Below, in pieces: positions 5,959 to 9,455 of a stretch of DNA of 9,455 nucleotides. Position 1 is the first letter of the stretch; each line of letters starts with the position of its first letter. Location of the stretch: the NCBI GenBank assembly GCA_041477005.1, contig JBGOUJ010000284.1, positions 1 to 9,455 of the forward strand, in the 5' to 3' direction. The DNA is from JBGOUJ01 sp041477005. GTDB taxonomy: Bacteria; Acidobacteriota; Terriglobia; Bryobacterales; JACQDG01. Under the pieces are notes generated by a model, which was not told the origin of the DNA, did not search any database, and worked only from the letters and a program-made list of their open reading frames with translations. The position numbers were made by a program, and so were the translations under genes.

Positions 5959-7616
5959 CGACAGGATCCTTCCTAATTGCGTTCGTCAGCCTCGCGCTTT
6001 GTGGCTCGCTCCTCAATGGTACGACTGCCGCACAGGCGCCAGGTCCTAAACAAGCCACCCCAAAGCCTATCGCTCCCAAAGCAAAGTCGGAGCCTAAGGC
6101 TCAGGCGGCTTCAGCAGCTACGCCCGAGCGGCAAGCAGACTCTCTTTCAGTGGACGAGGTGATCCAGCTCGTGCACGAGGGCCTGTCGGAGGACCTGGTC
6201 ATTGCAAAGGTGAAGAAAAACGGCAAGGCCTTTGACCTGAGCACGCAGCAACTTCTGCAACTGAAAAAAGCCGGAGCAAGTAACAACCTCATCAAGGTGA
6301 TGATGAATCCTGAAGTCGACTTCGCGCAACCCGCCGCTCCTGGTCCTGCCCCAAGCGTGGCCCCAACCCCTTCTCGCGAGACCGACAGAAAACCAGGCCG
6401 GGACGTTGTGCTCCGTGACGGCACCGAGGTAAATAGAGCTAGTGGACCGCCTTCTATAACCTCTCCACCAAGCGAACCGACGGCTGCACTCGGTACCGCG
6501 GCAGTGTCGTCACCGACCCACGAGCGCCTTGATCAGGCAGTAGGGGCCCTTTCAGAAATGATGGGGACACCTGATAAAGCCGTCCCGCGGGACTTGATGA
6601 AGAAAGCACATTGCATTGTTGTCGTACCAGGTCTCAAGAGGGCAGCCTTTGGAATCGGGGCAAAGTACGGAAAGGGCTTTGCTTGTTGCCGTGCGACATC
6701 CGGCCTGGAGTGGGGCGCGCCAGCCGCGGTCCGCGTCGAAGGTGGGAGCTTTGGGTTTCAGATTGGTGCCTCTTCGACCAGTGTGGTAATGCTGGTGATG
6801 AACGAGAAGGGGATTGAGAAGCTGACTCGCAGCAAATTCACGCTTGGAGGAGACGCTTCGGTTGCCGCCGGTCCTGTAGGACGTAGTGCCAGCGCTGACA
6901 CCGACGCTTACATGACTGCCGAGATTCTATCCTGGTCTCGCTCGAAGGGCATTTTTGCCGGCGTTGCACTCAACGGCGCTACTTTACGGCAGGACATCGA
7001 TGGCAATCAGGACCTCTATGCCGAGCGCCTGGACAACAGGCAGATCCTGATGACTTTCATGAAGCCACCACTTGCCGTCTCGAAATTCTCCTCGTTGTTA
7101 AATGCATACTCAAAAGGAGAAGAGTTGAGGAGCGGGGATGGCGCCCCTGGCGCCGCCAGAACATCGCTGCAAAATGCTGAGGCTCCGAAGACTCCGCAAA
7201 ATACCGGCGGCGGCGACAAGGGCAAGAACGAAGATGCAGGGCTCGCCGGCGCCCGGCGGCTCTTCATCACGGCAAAGTCAGCGGATGTCGGCGGTGATGC
7301 GTTTGCCGACAAGGAGCTCACGGACAGCGTGAGCGACTTGAAGGCATCGGCCGCAAAAAAGTTCTCGGTCATTGAGACCGAGGGCGAGGCCGACTTGAAG
7401 CTTGTGCTGCTAGGAAGGCAGTACGAGCAAGTGCGGCCAACGATCATGAGGCATAAAACCCAGAGGACCGAAGGGATCCTCAATTGCGCCCTCTATCGTC
7501 GGGAGGGCTCGGAGTGGAAACCGGTCATCAAGCTGCGAGCTCAATCGCTTTACTGGAAAGACGCCGCATCGAAAATGATCGGGGAGGTGAGCAAGTCGCT
7601 CAACTCGCCCAAATAA
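5955..7616 (+). CDS. Exported SYLF-domain (YSC84-type lipid-binding) protein with extra N- and C-terminal domains
   Basis: The 553-residue product starts with a signal sequence (MTTGSFLIAFVSLALCGSLL, cleavage near AAQA at 24-28), then a Pro/Lys/Ala-rich linker. Residues 64-119 form a helical module (SVDEVIQLVHEGLSEDLVI, then FDLSTQQLLQLKKAGASNN) that I remember from many acidobacterial exported proteins. The SYLF domain spans about 190-360, with CIVVVPGLKRAAFGIGAKYG, FTLGGDASVAAGPVGRSASA, and EILSWSRSKGIFAGVALNG, all hallmark blocks. After a Gly/Asn-rich linker, residues 433-553 form a further alpha/beta-looking domain (RRLFITAKSADVGGDAFADK, then EADLKLVLLGRQYE). SYLF domains bind phospholipids in eukaryotes; the bacterial role is poorly known. 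The protein is probably periplasmic or envelope-associated. The gene follows the sigma/anti-sigma pair on the same strand and may belong to its operon. The frame is open upstream to 5439, but that part looks non-coding. Confidence 0.88.
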   Translation: MTTGSFLIAFVSLALCGSLLNGTTAAQAPGPKQATPKPIAPKAKSEPKAQAASAATPERQADSLSVDEVIQLVHEGLSEDLVIAKVKKNGKAFDLSTQQLLQLKKAGASNNLIKVMMNPEVDFAQPAAPGPAPSVAPTPSRETDRKPGRDVVLRDGTEVNRASGPPSITSPPSEPTAALGTAAVSSPTHERLDQAVGALSEMMGTPDKAVPRDLMKKAHCIVVVPGLKRAAFGIGAKYGKGFACCRATSGLEWGAPAAVRVEGGSFGFQIGASSTSVVMLVMNEKGIEKLTRSKFTLGGDASVAAGPVGRSASADTDAYMTAEILSWSRSKGIFAGVALNGATLRQDIDGNQDLYAERLDNRQILMTFMKPPLAVSKFSSLLNAYSKGEELRSGDGAPGAARTSLQNAEAPKTPQNTGGGDKGKNEDAGLAGARRLFITAKSADVGGDAFADKELTDSVSDLKASAAKKFSVIETEGEADLKLVLLGRQYEQVRPTIMRHKTQRTEGILNCALYRREGSEWKPVIKLRAQSLYWKDAASKMIGEVSKSLNSPK

Positions 7617-7617
7617 A

Positions 7618-8492
7618 GGTCAGTTTTCTTCCGATTTCCGAAGTTGTTGTGCCACTTCACGCCACGCGCGAACTTCAAGAACCGCGGAGGCCGCACAACC
7701 AGTATCTTCCGTACCAGCGGATGCTGCGGGTGCACGGAGAGCAGAGGGTTTTAAGCAATTGCTGAAGGAACGATACGATGGAAAAGTCCTGGTCACAGTT
7801 GTCCCGGGACTAATTGCTGGCGAGTTCAAGAAGGGCTTTGTCCCCTTAGGTCCAGGCCAATGCCAGTATGCTTTGGCACATTATCATGAAAGTGTTCCGG
7901 TCCCGGACCGAAAACGAAGCAAACCCTCTGGAACTGTGGGGGAAGAAATCATCTGACATGGATCAGTTGGACGAGACAACGTTTGCTGACCTACCATAAG
8001 GGTCTGAACGTGAGTTCCGTTGAGAACGGTGAGCCACTAAAGGTTCACAAGTTCTATATAATGTCAGACCATGTTGAGTTTAACCTGATGACAACGAGGT
8101 TGGGACACATGCGTGACATCGACATGAACAAGGCTTCGAAGCGGACACGAACCACGGTAAGCGGGCGTGAGGTCCGCCAAACAGCGTCGGTGGGCGGTTT
8201 CGGACTGAGGTTCAGGTTTTATTTCGATAAGGAGAAGATTCTCGACGCGGGAAATTATGAGGCAGTTGTCAGCGAGATAAATAAGTACCTGCTTCCTAAA
8301 GACGAAGCAGCAGTGGCCTTGAGTGCCGAGAAAAACGTCGAGATTGATCCGGGTATGAGCGAAGAGGCCGTCATCCAGAAGCTTGGTCAACCCCTGAAGT
8401 CAATTCGCGTGGGTAGTCAGAAGTCGCTCACGTACGAAGACATGACTGTGATCCTAAGGGAGGGGAAGGTAGTCGAGGTGAAGCTAAGATAA
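7618..8492 (+). pseudogene. Frameshifted gene: secreted-protein-like N-terminal part and BamE-like C-terminal part in different frames
   Basis: Frame A, open from 7591 to a TGA at 7954-7956, has no ATG or GTG start. It reads protein-like from about 7680: VPADAAGARRAEGFKQLLKE, then RYDGKVLVTVVPGLIAGEFK. Frame B (-1 relative to A), open from about 7890 to TAA 8490-8492, continues with HKGLNVSSVENGEPLKVHKF and ends in the BamE-like module. The first half resembles, from memory, the 'YxGKvlxxR' opening of acidobacterial exported proteins that end in this same module, so the two frames were probably one gene. The join lies roughly between 7945 and 7995. A third frame at 7862-7997 also gives a plausible stretch, so more than one shift is possible. 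No signal peptide or start codon survives at the 5' end. Sequencing error is an alternative to true decay. Confidence 0.5.
7983..8492 (+). CDS. Readable 3' portion: protein with C-terminal BamE/SmpA-like module
   Basis: This frame encodes up to 169 residues from a TTG at 7983; GTG 8010 and ATG 8061 are other possible starts, none with a good ribosome site, so it is more likely the tail of the broken gene than an independent one. Residues 24-70 contain mixed strand-like segments (KVHKFYIMSDHVEFNLMTTR), followed by FGLRFRFYFDKEKILDAGNY and a helix up to YLLPKDEAA. Residues 121-167 form the module IDPGMSEEAVIQKLGQPLKS to GKVVEV. That GMSxxxVxxxLGxP pattern is typical of BamE/SmpA-type outer-membrane folds. 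It aligns without gaps to the anti-sigma C-terminus with 16 of 47 identities by my count. The function is unknown; an envelope location is inferred. Confidence 0.55.
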   Translation: MLTYHKGLNVSSVENGEPLKVHKFYIMSDHVEFNLMTTRLGHMRDIDMNKASKRTRTTVSGREVRQTASVGGFGLRFRFYFDKEKILDAGNYEAVVSEINKYLLPKDEAAVALSAEKNVEIDPGMSEEAVIQKLGQPLKSIRVGSQKSLTYEDMTVILREGKVVEVKLR

Positions 8493-8519
8493 CGTGCTCT
8501 AAGCTTAGGAGTGTGGTCG

Positions 8520-8640
8520 TTACCAGGAAGGCAGACTGCCCTCGTGGGCGTGATAGTGGGGGCGCGCACACACAAACCCGTCGTACTTGCTGCTAAATGC
8601 GAGTTGGTATTACGCCAGGCAGACATGCCTGCTGGAGGAC
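8520..8640. repeat. Pair of small imperfect repeats with hairpins
   Basis: The start of this stretch reads TTACCAGGAAGGCAGACTGC and, near 8610, there is a related TTACGCCAGGCAGACATGCC. Each contains an inverted repeat: GGCA-gac-TGCC at 8530-8540 and CAGGCA-gaca-TGCCTG at 8616-8631. Neither is followed by a T run. They may be a dispersed intergenic repeat or a weak terminator/regulatory pair between the broken gene and the hydrolase. Confidence 0.4.
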
Positions 8641-8681
8641 TAACGAAAATCGCTATGTACAACGAGTTAAGAGAGTTTGTG

Positions 8682-9455
8682 ATGCCCTGGCGTCGGAAAA
8701 GACTCGTTTATCTGAGCCTGCTGCTGGTCCTGGCTAGCTGCCTCGCGACCGCGCAGGAAACGCGACCGTCTCTGTACGCTACCCCGGAGTCCCCGTCGCC
8801 TGCGCTCGGCTGCAACGGCCCCCCGTCCCCCTTTGATCCGAGTCCCGCCGATCCCCATGTAGCCCTCATTGAAGACGACCCGTCCGACACCAATTCCCTG
8901 GATACCCGCACGCCTCTCATTCTCATCCACGGCGTTCACGGCAACAAGCCCCCACAAGGGCCCGATAACATCTGCACGCCCTACGTCGGCTACTGGCGCT
9001 CGTTCATCGAGTACTTCAACAAGAATGAACGCCGCCAATACAAGCTGTATCGCTTCCATTACGAGAGCGACCGCTATTCGGTTTGGGAAATTGCGCGCGC
9101 CTTCCGCAACGCCCTGGACCAGCAAATCACGACGCCCCAGCCGCTCGTAATTGTCGCCCACAGCATGGGCGGCCTCGTCGCCCGCTATTACATGAACTAC
9201 CACTCCCACAACGTCGGCCGGTGGAACGGCCAGCGCGGCGGCGAGCGTGTCACGAAACTCATTACCCTGGCTACTCCTCACCACGGCAGCCCCGGTGCGG
9301 GCGACGGGTCCCGCGAGGAACTGGTCACTGACCCGACCTGGCACTTCTACCTAGATTTCGCATCCTACGTCTATTGGTACGTCGGCGTTGGCCTCAGCCA
9401 CCCGACCGGAAGCGTCAGAGCGGACCAACCTAACCGCCAGGACCTGCTCTGGGAC
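8682..9455 (+). CDS. Exported alpha/beta-hydrolase (lipase/esterase type), 5' part; runs off window
   Basis: The frame is open to the window end (258 codons from ATG 8682). Residues 1-25, MPWRRKRLVYLSLLLVLASC plus LATAQ, form a signal peptide. L17-A18-S19-C20 fits a lipobox, so the product may be a lipoprotein, though ordinary cleavage after ATA is possible. Then come the oxyanion-hole motif LILIHGVHG (79-87), the nucleophile elbow AHSMGG with Ser161 (159-164), and TLATPHHGSP (195-204), a phrase typical of lipases and PGAP1-like hydrolases. The catalytic Asp and His should lie beyond base 9455. An in-frame ATG at 8655 would add 9 residues; its only GGAGG (8634-8638) is 16 bases away, whereas ATG 8682 starts the signal peptide cleanly, with a weak GAGAG at 8671-8675. 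The substrate is likely a lipid or other ester; this is inferred. Confidence 0.88.
   Translation, partial: MPWRRKRLVYLSLLLVLASCLATAQETRPSLYATPESPSPALGCNGPPSPFDPSPADPHVALIEDDPSDTNSLDTRTPLILIHGVHGNKPPQGPDNICTPYVGYWRSFIEYFNKNERRQYKLYRFHYESDRYSVWEIARAFRNALDQQITTPQPLVIVAHSMGGLVARYYMNYHSHNVGRWNGQRGGERVTKLITLATPHHGSPGAGDGSREELVTDPTWHFYLDFASYVYWYVGVGLSHPTGSVRADQPNRQDLLWD

Noticed and set aside
8667..9344. 225-codon minus-strand open frame
   Set aside because: It lies opposite the hydrolase frame, which carries a signal peptide, an HG oxyanion motif and AHSMGG. The minus-strand translation is Val/Ala/Arg-rich with no motif, as expected of a GC-rich shadow.

Overview
The window looks like chromosome from an Acidobacteriota-type bacterium. 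This rests on fairly high GC and on several domain combinations that I know mainly from acidobacterial genomes: an exported SYLF protein with a helical N-terminal repeat, a very long anti-sigma protein ending in a short BamE-like module, and a di-heme oxidoreductase of the DUF1111 type. The taxonomic call is inference from memory, not from a search.

Layout. (1) 1-264, minus strand: the first 88 codons of a gene resembling B12-binding radical SAM proteins, leaving the window at base 1. (2) 265-642: a divergent intergenic region. (3) 643-1938, plus: a periplasmic di-heme cytochrome-c oxidoreductase. (4) 1939-2458: intergenic DNA with two families of imperfect direct repeats, then three consecutive stem-loops just before the next gene. 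(5) 2459-5247, plus: an ECF sigma factor overlapping, by ATGA, a membrane anti-sigma protein with an unusually long proline-rich and multidomain periplasmic part. (6) 5248-5954: a poorly understood stretch with one possible hypothetical gene and a possible broken small gene. (7) 5955-7616, plus: an exported SYLF (YSC84-type lipid-binding) protein with extra domains at both ends. (8) 7618-8492, plus: an apparently frameshifted gene whose last 47 residues match the last 47 residues of the anti-sigma protein. (9) 8682-9455, plus: the first part of an exported alpha/beta-hydrolase (lipase/esterase type), running off the right edge.

How it may work together. Everything from 2459 to 8492 is on one strand, with short gaps or stop/start overlaps, so it could be one transcription unit. 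The inferred picture is a sigma/anti-sigma pair sensing an envelope condition, with co-transcribed envelope or lipid-associated proteins (the SYLF protein, and a BamE-like C-terminal module present in two genes). The reuse of that module in the sensor and in a downstream gene is the most interesting link in the window. No CRISPR array, tRNA, rRNA, transposase or integrase was seen.
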